Below, in pieces: positions 6,236 through 11,898 of a DNA stretch of 11,898 bases. Location: assembly GCA_947259425.1 (NCBI GenBank), contig CAMYMO010000262.1, positions 1 to 11,898 on the forward strand, written 5' to 3'. Within the stretch, counting starts at the first letter, position 1; the number at the start of each line of letters is the position of its first letter. Under the pieces are notes generated by a model. The model did no database searches. It saw nothing but the letters and a program-made list of their open reading frames with translations, and was not told the origin of the DNA. Origin of the DNA: an uncultured Ectothiorhodospiraceae bacterium (GTDB taxonomy: Bacteria; Pseudomonadota; Gammaproteobacteria; UBA6429; Thiohalophilaceae). A program made the translations under genes and the position numbers.

Positions 6236-6703
6236 TTAGCTGCGTTTTTTTGAAAAAAATTCGGTCATCAAGTTCGCGCACTGATCCGCCAAGATCCCGC
6301 CACGTACCTCAAGGCGATGATTATGTTTATCCGATATCAATAAATCAAATGCACTACCCGCAGCACCGGTTTTAGGTTCCGGTGCACCGTAGACAACGGT
6401 TGCAACCCTGGCGTGAATGATGGCACCCACACACATCAAACACGGCTCGAGAGTGACATAGAGAGTGGTATTTAATAACCGATAGTTGCCTATATTCAAG
6501 GCCGCATTACGCAATGCGGTTATTTCGGCATGAGCGGTAGGATCCATTCCACTAATCGGCGCATTGAAGCCCTCGCCAACAATTTGATCGTCTTTAACAA
6601 TAACCGCGCCGACCGGAACTTCATCTAAGGTTTCAGCCTGTTTGGCCAACTCAATAGCACGTTGCATCCAGAATTGATCGAGTGAATGTCGTTCTTCGTC
6701 CAA
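6236..6703 (-). CDS. tadA: tRNA-specific adenosine deaminase TadA
   Basis: TadA converts adenosine 34 of tRNA-Arg(ACG) to inosine, an essential step for reading CGN codons. The 155-residue product has the full cytidine-deaminase-fold zinc site: His58 and catalytic Glu60 in TAHAEI, plus Cys88 and Cys91 in PCLMC. The family motifs EVPVGAV (28-34), LYVTLEP (81-87) and KTGAAGS (111-117) are present. Length is slightly shorter than E. coli TadA because the basic C-terminal tail is short. The start is TTG at 6703; no ATG lies upstream before an in-frame TAA, and the first internal ATG (residue 13) would remove part of the first helix. The ribosome site is poor. The gene is separated by 95 bases from the MCP gene upstream and by 164 bases from REC-CheC downstream. 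In many relatives tadA lies close to guaBA and faces mltF. Confidence 0.95.
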   Translation of the reverse strand: MDEERHSLDQFWMQRAIELAKQAETLDEVPVGAVIVKDDQIVGEGFNAPISGMDPTAHAEITALRNAALNIGNYRLLNTTLYVTLEPCLMCVGAIIHARVATVVYGAPEPKTGAAGSAFDLLISDKHNHRLEVRGGILADQCANLMTEFFSKKRS

Positions 6704-6723
6704 CTTAATTTTCGATTATGGTG

Positions 6724-6752
6724 ATTATAGAACGAAGAAGTTTACGAAATCG
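6724..6752 (-). promoter_or_regulatory. tadA: Possible promoter of tadA
   Basis: A perfect TATAAT lies on the minus strand at 6729-6724, about 20 bases ahead of the TTG start. The -35 at 17-base spacing (CGATTT, 6752-6747) is poor; TTGCGA (6755-6750) is better but 20 bases away. The -10 alone supports independent transcription of tadA. Confidence 0.35.
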
Positions 6753-6798
6753 CAAAGCGAAAGTGAATGTTTATTTACCCGCTAGTGATTATCGGTCT

Positions 6799-8031
6799 TT
6801 AGAAGAGCTCAATGGCATCATCCGCTTCAGGCTCATCTTCTTTTTGGTTAATCACATGCTGTGATGCAATCATCTCGAGTTGCTTACCCAGGCTGTCTAA
6901 TTCAACTCCGGCTCGTTTCATTAATAAGATACTTTGTTCAGAATTCTCACTAATACCTTTTATATTACTTAATTTGGTAAACAGATCATCTACATTCGTT
7001 TTTTCATCTTTTGTCGCTGTTGCGAGCTCCTTGCCAAGCTCGCTGACCTCTAACATAAATCCAACAATATCTGAATAAGACAACACGACGCCTTCAATCG
7101 ACTCATCGGAATCTTCCGCCAGTTTTACTGCATCGCTCACTTTACTCGATGTATTTCGTATATTGGATACCAGCCGTTCGATAATCGACTCAATTTCACT
7201 GGCATGCTGTTGAGTCTTTCCTGCCAGGTTTCTAACTTCATCGGCAACCACGGCAAAGCCTCGACCTTGCTCACCCGCTCTTGCCGCTTCGATGGCGGCA
7301 TTTAAGGCTAACAAGTTGGTTTGTTCAGCCACGCCTTTAATGACATTTATTATGCCATTTATTTCTTCACTTTCTTCGCCTAACTGTTCAACCAGGCTAC
7401 CGGTTGAAGTAACCGATTGACTTAGCTCACTCACCGACGCCATTGCGTGCGTCATAATCAACTTACCACTATTCCCCTCCGTCTCCGATTTATTAGCGAC
7501 GTTAACTGTATTGTTTGCTATTTCAATCGCATGAGTAAATACCTCTTGCATATGATCAACCATCACCGTCACTTCATCTGTTTTAGAAATTTGTTCCGCC
7601 ATTTGCATAGCAACGGTCGCCGCAGTAACGGAAACCGACGTCGCATGACGTGCCAGATTACCCGTTACATTTGCTATCATATGTCGCATTGTACATAAGG
7701 ATTGCATCGCCGAATTAAATTCATCGGCGATTTCATAACTGTATTGGATTCCCGGGACAGGCTCGAACTTCAAATGTTCCTCCTGACTCATGTTGTGCAT
7801 TAAATTATTCATCAACTGATGTTGAAAACGCTTATTTGCTTTACGACGAGAGACTCTGATAGCCCAAATGATCAGAATGAGTGTTAGCACTGTATATAAA
7901 ACGGGATGATTGATCGTCTTGAAATAGAATAACTGGCTCAGCATTAGAATTATCACGAGCAAATTCATGCTACCCAGAAATCTGGGTGCATATAACAAAT
8001 TAAGCAACATCTGACGATTAAAGTTTAGCAT
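6799..8031 (-). CDS. Methyl-accepting chemotaxis-type signalling protein with minimal sensory region
   Basis: This 410-residue protein has two predicted membrane helices at about 22-37 and 44-60, joined by roughly half a dozen residues (KTINHP), then a basic stretch RRKANKR. There is thus essentially no periplasmic ligand domain. No clear HAMP or PAS is seen between the membrane and the coiled coil. The C-terminal half is a signalling four-helix-bundle hairpin: the conserved tip AALNAAIEAARAG-type sequence (LALNAAIEAARAGEQGRGF, 241-259) and VVADEVRNLA (261-270) should contact CheA and CheW. Heptad-rich arms on both sides carry Glu/Gln/Ser/Ala stretches that could be methylated. The C-terminus (EADDAIELF) is acidic and lacks the NWETF-type CheR tether. 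It may read the membrane state or a partner instead of a ligand. A moderate GGA ribosome site lies seven bases before the ATG. Confidence is high for the family and low for the signal sensed. Confidence 0.9.
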   Translation of the reverse strand: MLNFNRQMLLNLLYAPRFLGSMNLLVIILMLSQLFYFKTINHPVLYTVLTLILIIWAIRVSRRKANKRFQHQLMNNLMHNMSQEEHLKFEPVPGIQYSYEIADEFNSAMQSLCTMRHMIANVTGNLARHATSVSVTAATVAMQMAEQISKTDEVTVMVDHMQEVFTHAIEIANNTVNVANKSETEGNSGKLIMTHAMASVSELSQSVTSTGSLVEQLGEESEEINGIINVIKGVAEQTNLLALNAAIEAARAGEQGRGFAVVADEVRNLAGKTQQHASEIESIIERLVSNIRNTSSKVSDAVKLAEDSDESIEGVVLSYSDIVGFMLEVSELGKELATATKDEKTNVDDLFTKLSNIKGISENSEQSILLMKRAGVELDSLGKQLEMIASQHVINQKEDEPEADDAIELF

Positions 8032-8046
8032 TTACAGTCCAATCAC

Positions 8047-8069
8047 TATTACCGAATATTAGGGTAATA
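8047..8069. repeat. Inverted repeat in the leader of the MCP gene
   Basis: TATTACC (8047-8053) and GGTAATA (8063-8069) are perfect 7-base arms around a 9-base centre containing AATATT. It lies 16-38 bases upstream of the MCP start. It could be an operator, or an mRNA hairpin that affects ribosome access. Confidence 0.4.
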
Positions 8070-8089
8070 TAATTATTCCCATTTTTGAT

Positions 8090-8116
8090 ATGTCGGTCTA
8101 AACAACGAATCCTTGA
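8090..8116 (-). promoter_or_regulatory. Sigma-28 (FliA)-like promoter of the MCP gene
   Basis: On the minus strand TCAA (8116-8113) and ACCGACAT (8097-8090) are separated by exactly 15 bases, the FliA spacing (consensus TAAA-N15-GCCGATAA; 3 of 4 and 5 of 8 matches). It would give a leader of about 50 bases. The match is modest, but it is supported by the type of gene and by the better site at REC-CheC. Confidence 0.35.
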
Positions 8117-8323
8117 GCCGCATAGACTGCACGCTATCCATAAATGTGAGCTTTATCATGGGCAATATTAAGGGCATTGGTTGGAACTGAAAGTGAAATT
8201 GGTTAGACGCGTAACGTTAAGACTTGGTGTTTTATTTTTTACTGTCGCTATCCATGAACTTAGTAATCTCTTTCTGACTTGGCGCGCGACCGTTCTCACT
8301 AAACGGTTGCTTCATATTCGAAC

Positions 8324-9913
8324 TTATTCCCACTCAATGGTGCCGGGAGGTTTACCCGTCACGTCATAGACAACTCGAGATATACCGTCTATTTCGTTGA
8401 CGATTCGGCGTGAGACCAAATCCAGGAAGTCATAAGGAAGATGTGCCCAACGTGCGGTCATGAAATCTATTGTTTCAACAGCGCGCATCGCGACAACATA
8501 TTGATAACGACGACCATCTCCTGTCACGCCCACCGATTTGACTGGAAGGAATACGGTAAAGGCCTGTGATATGCCATGATATAAATCATGTTTGAATAGT
8601 TCTTCGATAAAAATATTATCGGCAAGACGAAGTAAGTCGGCATATTCTTTTTTCACTTCACCGAGAATTCGCACACCCAATCCTGGTCCTGGGAATGGAT
8701 GTCGGTAGACCATGTCATACGGTAAACCCAGTTCGACACCGAGTTTGCGCACTTCATCTTTAAATAACTCCCGCAATGGCTCACAGAGTTTAAGCTTCAT
8801 ATCTTCGGGTAAACCACCCACATTATGATGCGATTTTATTAAGTGCGCCTTACCGGTTTTTGCCCCGGCGGATTCAATCACATCAGGATATATGGTGCCT
8901 TGCGCTAACCATTTCGCTTGCTTTAATTTGCCCGCTTCTTCTTCAAAGACTTCAATAAAAAGGTTCCCGATGACCTTACGTTTACGCTCCGGATCATTAA
9001 CCCCTTTGAGTGCACCCAAAAAACGATCCTCGGCATCGACGCGAATCACTTTGACACCCATGTGTTCGGCAAAGGTCGCCATCACCTGATCGCCTTCATT
9101 CAAACGTAGCAAGCCGTTATCCACAAAAACACAGGTCAACTGATCACCAATTGCTTTATGTAATAAGGCCGCAACAACAGAGGAGTCCACCCCACCCGAT
9201 AAACCTAAAATGACTTCATCATCACCAATAGTCTTTTGCACACTGGCGATGGCATCGTCAACGATGTTACTGGCATTCCATAATGATTCGCAGCCACAAA
9301 TCTCATGTACAAAGCGTTCAATAATGCGTTGTCCCTGCTGGGTATGAGTGACTTCCGGATGAAACTGTAATCCGTAGAAATGTTTTTCTTCGTTAGCGAT
9401 ACCAGCAATCGGTGCGGAGTCGGTTGATGCCATCAACTTAAAACCGCCAGGCAGTTTGGTGACATGATCACCGTGGCTCATCCAGACATCCAGTAAACCA
9501 TAACCTTCCTCAGAGACTTCATCTTCAATATCTTTGAGCAAGGCGGTGTGTCCCCGCGCCCTTACTTTGGCAAATCCGTATTCGTGTTGATCCGCATTTT
9601 CAACCTTGCCACCCAATTGCGCGGCCATGGTCTGCATGCCATAACAGATACCTAAAACCGGAATACCGAGTTCAAAAACCGATTGCGGAGCACTCGGCGC
9701 CTCATCACCAATGGTGCTTTCAGGACCACCCGATAAAATGATGCCACTGGGATGAAAATTCTTAACATCATCATCACTGATATCCCAGGCATAGAGTTCA
9801 CAATACACTCCGGCTTCGCGGACACGGCGAGCAATGAGTTGCGTGTATTGAGATCCGAAATCAAGAATAAGAATTCGATCTTGATGGATATTTTTGGGAT
9901 TAGAGGTTGTCAC
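8324..9913 (-). CDS. guaA: GMP synthase (glutamine-hydrolysing)
   Basis: GuaA aminates XMP to GMP using glutamine and ATP, the last step of de novo GMP synthesis. The 529-residue product is close to the usual 525. The N-terminal class I glutamine amidotransferase domain (about 12-205) carries the triad Cys90 in LGICYGMQ, and His185 and Glu187 in FHPEVTH. The ATP pyrophosphatase domain has the P-loop LSGGVDSSV (238-246). The C-terminal dimerisation and XMP-binding region has RHPFPGPGLGVRILGEV (404-420) and ends KPPGTIEWE, as in E. coli. The start is GTG at 9913, 21 bases after the guaB stop, so the two genes form an operon; the ribosome site is weak and coupling to guaB is likely. No classical intrinsic terminator with a T-run is visible after the stop. 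Confidence 0.98.
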   Translation of the reverse strand: MTTSNPKNIHQDRILILDFGSQYTQLIARRVREAGVYCELYAWDISDDDVKNFHPSGIILSGGPESTIGDEAPSAPQSVFELGIPVLGICYGMQTMAAQLGGKVENADQHEYGFAKVRARGHTALLKDIEDEVSEEGYGLLDVWMSHGDHVTKLPGGFKLMASTDSAPIAGIANEEKHFYGLQFHPEVTHTQQGQRIIERFVHEICGCESLWNASNIVDDAIASVQKTIGDDEVILGLSGGVDSSVVAALLHKAIGDQLTCVFVDNGLLRLNEGDQVMATFAEHMGVKVIRVDAEDRFLGALKGVNDPERKRKVIGNLFIEVFEEEAGKLKQAKWLAQGTIYPDVIESAGAKTGKAHLIKSHHNVGGLPEDMKLKLCEPLRELFKDEVRKLGVELGLPYDMVYRHPFPGPGLGVRILGEVKKEYADLLRLADNIFIEELFKHDLYHGISQAFTVFLPVKSVGVTGDGRRYQYVVAMRAVETIDFMTARWAHLPYDFLDLVSRRIVNEIDGISRVVYDVTGKPPGTIEWE

Positions 9914-9934
9914 GCCAACACAGAGTTGTACTAA

Positions 9935-11407
9935 TTAGCCATTATCGACGCGATAATTCGGCGCTTCTTTGGTAATGGTGACATCATGCACGTGACTCTC
10001 ACGCATGCCCGCGTTGGTTACTCTGACAAACTGGGGTTCGGTGCGCATTTGTTCAATTGTACTGCAACCGGTATAACCCATACTGGCACGAATGCCACCC
10101 AGTAATTGATGTATAACCGGCATCAATGGTCCTTTATAAGGCACCCGCCCTTCTATTCCTTCCGGCACCAGTTTCTCTTTCTCACCACCTTCCTGGAAAT
10201 AACGATCACTCGATCCATGTTGTTTGTTCATCGCGCCAATCGAGCCCATTCCGCGGTAAGCTTTATAAGAACGACCTTGATAGAGCTCCACATCGCCGGG
10301 TGACTCTTCGGTCCCCGCAAACATACTACCGATCATCACACAATCGGCACCGGCCACTATAGCCTTCGACATGTCACCCGAATAACGAATACCGCCATCG
10401 GCAATAACGGGGATATTCTTGCCCTTAAGGGCATCAACCACATTCGCGATGGCGCTAATTTGTGGGACACCCACACCCGCGACAATGCGGGTGGTACAGA
10501 TTGAGCCAGGACCAATACCAACTTTAACGGCATCCGCACCGGCTGTCGCCAATGCCTCAGCGGCCTTTGCGGTGGCGATATTTCCACCAATTACCTGGAC
10601 TTCTGGGAAATTGGCTTTGACCCATTTAACCCGGTCCAGCACGCCTTGTGAGTGACCATGGGCGGTATCAACCACCAATACATCGACACCTGCTTTAACC
10701 AGGGCGGCAACACGTTCATCCGTACCCTCGCCTACGCCCACCGCGGCACCGGCACGCAATTGGCCATAGCTGTCTTTACAGGCATTGGGGAATTCTACGG
10801 CTTTTTGTATGTCTTTTACCGTAATCAAGCCGGTCAGTTGAAAATCGTCATTGACCACTAAGACCTTCTCAATCCGGTGTTTGTGCAATAAGGAGCGCAC
10901 CTCATCACGGCTGGCGCCTTCAGACACCGTCACCAAACGCTCTTTTGGCGTCATGATGTGACGTACGGGATCGCCTAATTTTGTCTCAAAGCGTAAATCC
11001 CGGCTTGTGACGATACCCACCAGGTCTCGACCATCGACAACGGGAACCCCTGATATACGGCGCGAACGAGTCAGCTCCATCACCTCTTTGATACTGGTTT
11101 CCGGCCCGACGGTAATTGGGTCTTTGATGACACCACTTTCGAATTTTTTCACCGCACTGACCATCGCGGCCTGGGCGTCAACGGTCATATTTTTATGTAA
11201 TATCCCAATACCCCCTTCCTGGGCCATGGCAATCGCCAGTCGGGCCTCAGTCACCGTATCCATCGCAGCGGATAAGATGGGGATATTAAGGTGAATTTGT
11301 TCGGTCAGGCGGGTCTTCAGGGTGACGTCGCGCGGCAAGATATCCGAGTGCGCAGGGACGAGTAAAACATCATCAAAGGTTAAAGCTTCCTCAAGTATCC
11401 GCAACAT
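9935..11407 (-). CDS. guaB: IMP dehydrogenase
   Basis: GuaB oxidises IMP to XMP with NAD+, the committed step of guanine nucleotide synthesis. The 490-residue product is near the E. coli length of 488. It has the TIM-barrel start LTFDDVLLVPAHS and, numbering from this Met, the paired CBS domains (Bateman module) at about 94-205 that bind purine nucleotides. The active-site loop is GPGSICTTRIV with catalytic Cys304; the IMP phosphate site DGGIR begins at Asp338; the mobile flap contains SSDRYFQ, with the Arg that activates water. It ends SHVHDVTITKEAPNYR. ATG 11407 is preferred over the TTG one codon upstream because E. coli GuaB begins MLRI at the same place. A weak GGA ribosome site lies nine bases upstream. 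guaA follows after 21 bases. Confidence 0.98.
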   Translation of the reverse strand: MLRILEEALTFDDVLLVPAHSDILPRDVTLKTRLTEQIHLNIPILSAAMDTVTEARLAIAMAQEGGIGILHKNMTVDAQAAMVSAVKKFESGVIKDPITVGPETSIKEVMELTRSRRISGVPVVDGRDLVGIVTSRDLRFETKLGDPVRHIMTPKERLVTVSEGASRDEVRSLLHKHRIEKVLVVNDDFQLTGLITVKDIQKAVEFPNACKDSYGQLRAGAAVGVGEGTDERVAALVKAGVDVLVVDTAHGHSQGVLDRVKWVKANFPEVQVIGGNIATAKAAEALATAGADAVKVGIGPGSICTTRIVAGVGVPQISAIANVVDALKGKNIPVIADGGIRYSGDMSKAIVAGADCVMIGSMFAGTEESPGDVELYQGRSYKAYRGMGSIGAMNKQHGSSDRYFQEGGEKEKLVPEGIEGRVPYKGPLMPVIHQLLGGIRASMGYTGCSTIEQMRTEPQFVRVTNAGMRESHVHDVTITKEAPNYRVDNG

Positions 11408-11445
11408 CAAGCAACATCCACGTTCGGTTTAGGGTAAAGTCGCGG

Positions 11446-11474
11446 ATTATAAAGATTTTCTAATACAGCCTCAA
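11446..11474 (-). promoter_or_regulatory. Sigma-70 promoter of guaBA with GC-rich discriminator
   Basis: On the minus strand TTGAGG (11474-11469) and a perfect TATAAT (11451-11446) are separated by 17 bases. The next bases, CCGCGA, form a GC-rich discriminator before a start near 11439, giving a leader of about 32 bases. Such discriminators are typical of promoters under ppGpp stringent control, as known for guaB in E. coli; control here is inferred. Confidence 0.75.
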
Positions 11475-11544
11475 TCAAAACTTTTTAAATTTAGCGGCTT
11501 GCTCGGCATTGCCAAGCTCGTCCGGTTATGCGCATAATGGTGAG

Positions 11545-11621
11545 GTTGAATGTGGCTGCCTCGCACCCAAATTGCATCGGGCAGGAAACTATTAAAAATT
11601 TACATTCAACAGCTAATTAGC
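11545..11621 (+). promoter_or_regulatory. Nested inverted repeats upstream of the lipoprotein gene
   Basis: GTTGAATGT (11545-11553) and ACATTCAAC (11602-11610) are perfect 9-base inverted arms. Inside, CTGCC (11556-11560) pairs with GGCAG (11580-11584). Immediately after comes the perfect palindrome GCTAATTAGC (11612-11621). If transcribed, this would give a branched leader ending about 42 bases before the ATG; as DNA, the elements could be operators. No convincing -35/-10 pair was found for this gene. Confidence 0.4.
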
Positions 11622-11652
11622 ATTTTCTTAAAGAATAAACGCGTTTGATTTT

Positions 11653-11659
11653 GGAGGAG
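11653..11659 (+). promoter_or_regulatory. Strong Shine-Dalgarno site of the lipoprotein gene
   Basis: GGAGGAG lies six bases (counting from GGAGG) before the ATG at 11664, by far the strongest ribosome site in the window. It fixes the start and suggests an abundant protein. Confidence 0.85.
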
Positions 11660-11663
11660 CAAC

Positions 11664-11898
11664 ATGAGAAAAGTTATACCCTTCGCATTAGCAGCAGCAT
11701 TTGCGCTTGGAGCCTGTGGAACCGGTAGTGGTGGTGGCAGTGATGTCACTAAAGGGGATGCAGCATCCGCTATTACGGCCGCTGAGCACGAACAAAAACG
11801 AGCAAAAGGCAAAGGTTACGAATGGCGAGACACTGGTAAAATGATCAAAAAAGCCAAAGCAGCAATGAAGGCTGAAGATTATGCCGAAGCCATTAAAC
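11664..11898 (+). CDS. Small lipoprotein resembling SoxXA-binding (SoxK-like) proteins, 3' end outside window
   Basis: I translated 78 residues up to the right edge. It starts MRKVIPFALAAAFALGAC, a type II signal peptide with lipobox LGAC and lipid-modified Cys18, followed by a flexible GTGSGGGS linker. After the linker come Ala/Lys-rich helices with the segment AAEHEQKRAKGKGYEWRDTG (39-58), then KMIKKAKAAMKAEDYAEAIK (59-78). The pattern of a Trp-Arg-Asp-Thr motif followed by Ile-Lys-Lys-Ala and a GDY-like helix turn is what I recall for small lipoproteins annotated as SoxXA-binding protein (SoxK) in sulfur oxidisers, which assist the SoxXA cytochrome in thiosulfate oxidation. The resemblance is from memory and the protein is incomplete, so a generic small helical lipoprotein remains possible. 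The +2 residue Gly suggests outer-membrane sorting. It is divergent from guaB. Confidence 0.75.
   Translation, partial: MRKVIPFALAAAFALGACGTGSGGGSDVTKGDAASAITAAEHEQKRAKGKGYEWRDTGKMIKKAKAAMKAEDYAEAIK

Noticed and set aside
8286..8310. Hairpin ACCGTT/AACGGT just after guaA as an intrinsic terminator
   Set aside because: The inverted repeat is real, but no T-run follows on the guaA-coding strand, so a Rho-independent terminator cannot be claimed.
8117..8369. Plus-strand ORF of about 62 codons near 8181-8369
   Set aside because: It overlaps the conserved C-terminus of guaA, has no ribosome site or family features, and reads as noise.
11497..11517. Hairpin GCTT...GGC-ATT-GCC-AAGC between guaB and the lipoprotein gene as a bidirectional terminator
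   Set aside because: It lies between divergent genes, where no terminator is needed, has a four-base bulge and lacks a T-run on either strand.

Overview
The window reads as a chromosomal segment of a moderately AT-rich gammaproteobacterium. GuaA, GuaB, TadA and MltF look like their gammaproteobacterial counterparts, and guaBA, tadA and mltF (tadA and mltF convergent) sit near each other as they do in Pseudomonas-like and enteric genomes (recalled, not searched). A 3'-truncated lipoprotein gene at the right edge resembles SoxXA-binding (SoxK-like) proteins, and a DNR-type regulator fragment lies on the left. Together these hint at a sulfur-oxidising or respiratory lifestyle, but this is inference.

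Left part (1-1622): the N-terminal part of recQ runs off the left edge on the minus strand. Upstream of it is a 136-residue Crp/Fnr-family protein that has the sensor domain but no DNA-binding domain. Diverging from that is a small thioredoxin-fold gene that keeps only one active-site cysteine. The divergent intergenic region carries a perfect FNR/DNR-type palindrome, TTGAC-N4-GTCAA.

Non-coding middle (1623-2703): an AT-rich stretch, then a cluster of two interleaved GC-rich repeat families (1841-2035), an inverted copy of a tRNA T-arm, the tRNA-Ser(GGA) gene on the minus strand, and about 490 bases of mostly unassigned AT-rich DNA. The latter holds overlapping palindromes and a 10-codon ORF with a good ribosome site just ahead of mltF.

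Central part (2704-8031): lipoprotein-type mltF (+) converges on and overlaps a minus-strand pair: a response regulator fused to a CheC-type phosphatase domain, followed two bases later by a PAS-GGDEF diguanylate cyclase. Upstream of these on the same strand are tadA (TTG start) and a receptor-like methyl-accepting protein with almost no periplasmic part. The REC-CheC gene and the methyl-accepting gene are each preceded by a sigma-28 (FliA)-like promoter. For REC-CheC the promoter lies so close to the ATG that the mRNA would be leaderless. The signalling genes look like additions to the guaBA/tadA/mltF neighbourhood, and probably link motility or chemotaxis to cyclic-di-GMP.

Right part (8324-11898): guaA and guaB form a purine operon on the minus strand with a clear sigma-70 promoter and a GC-rich discriminator. 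Divergent from guaB is the lipoprotein gene, with a strong Shine-Dalgarno site and an unusual set of inverted repeats in front of it.
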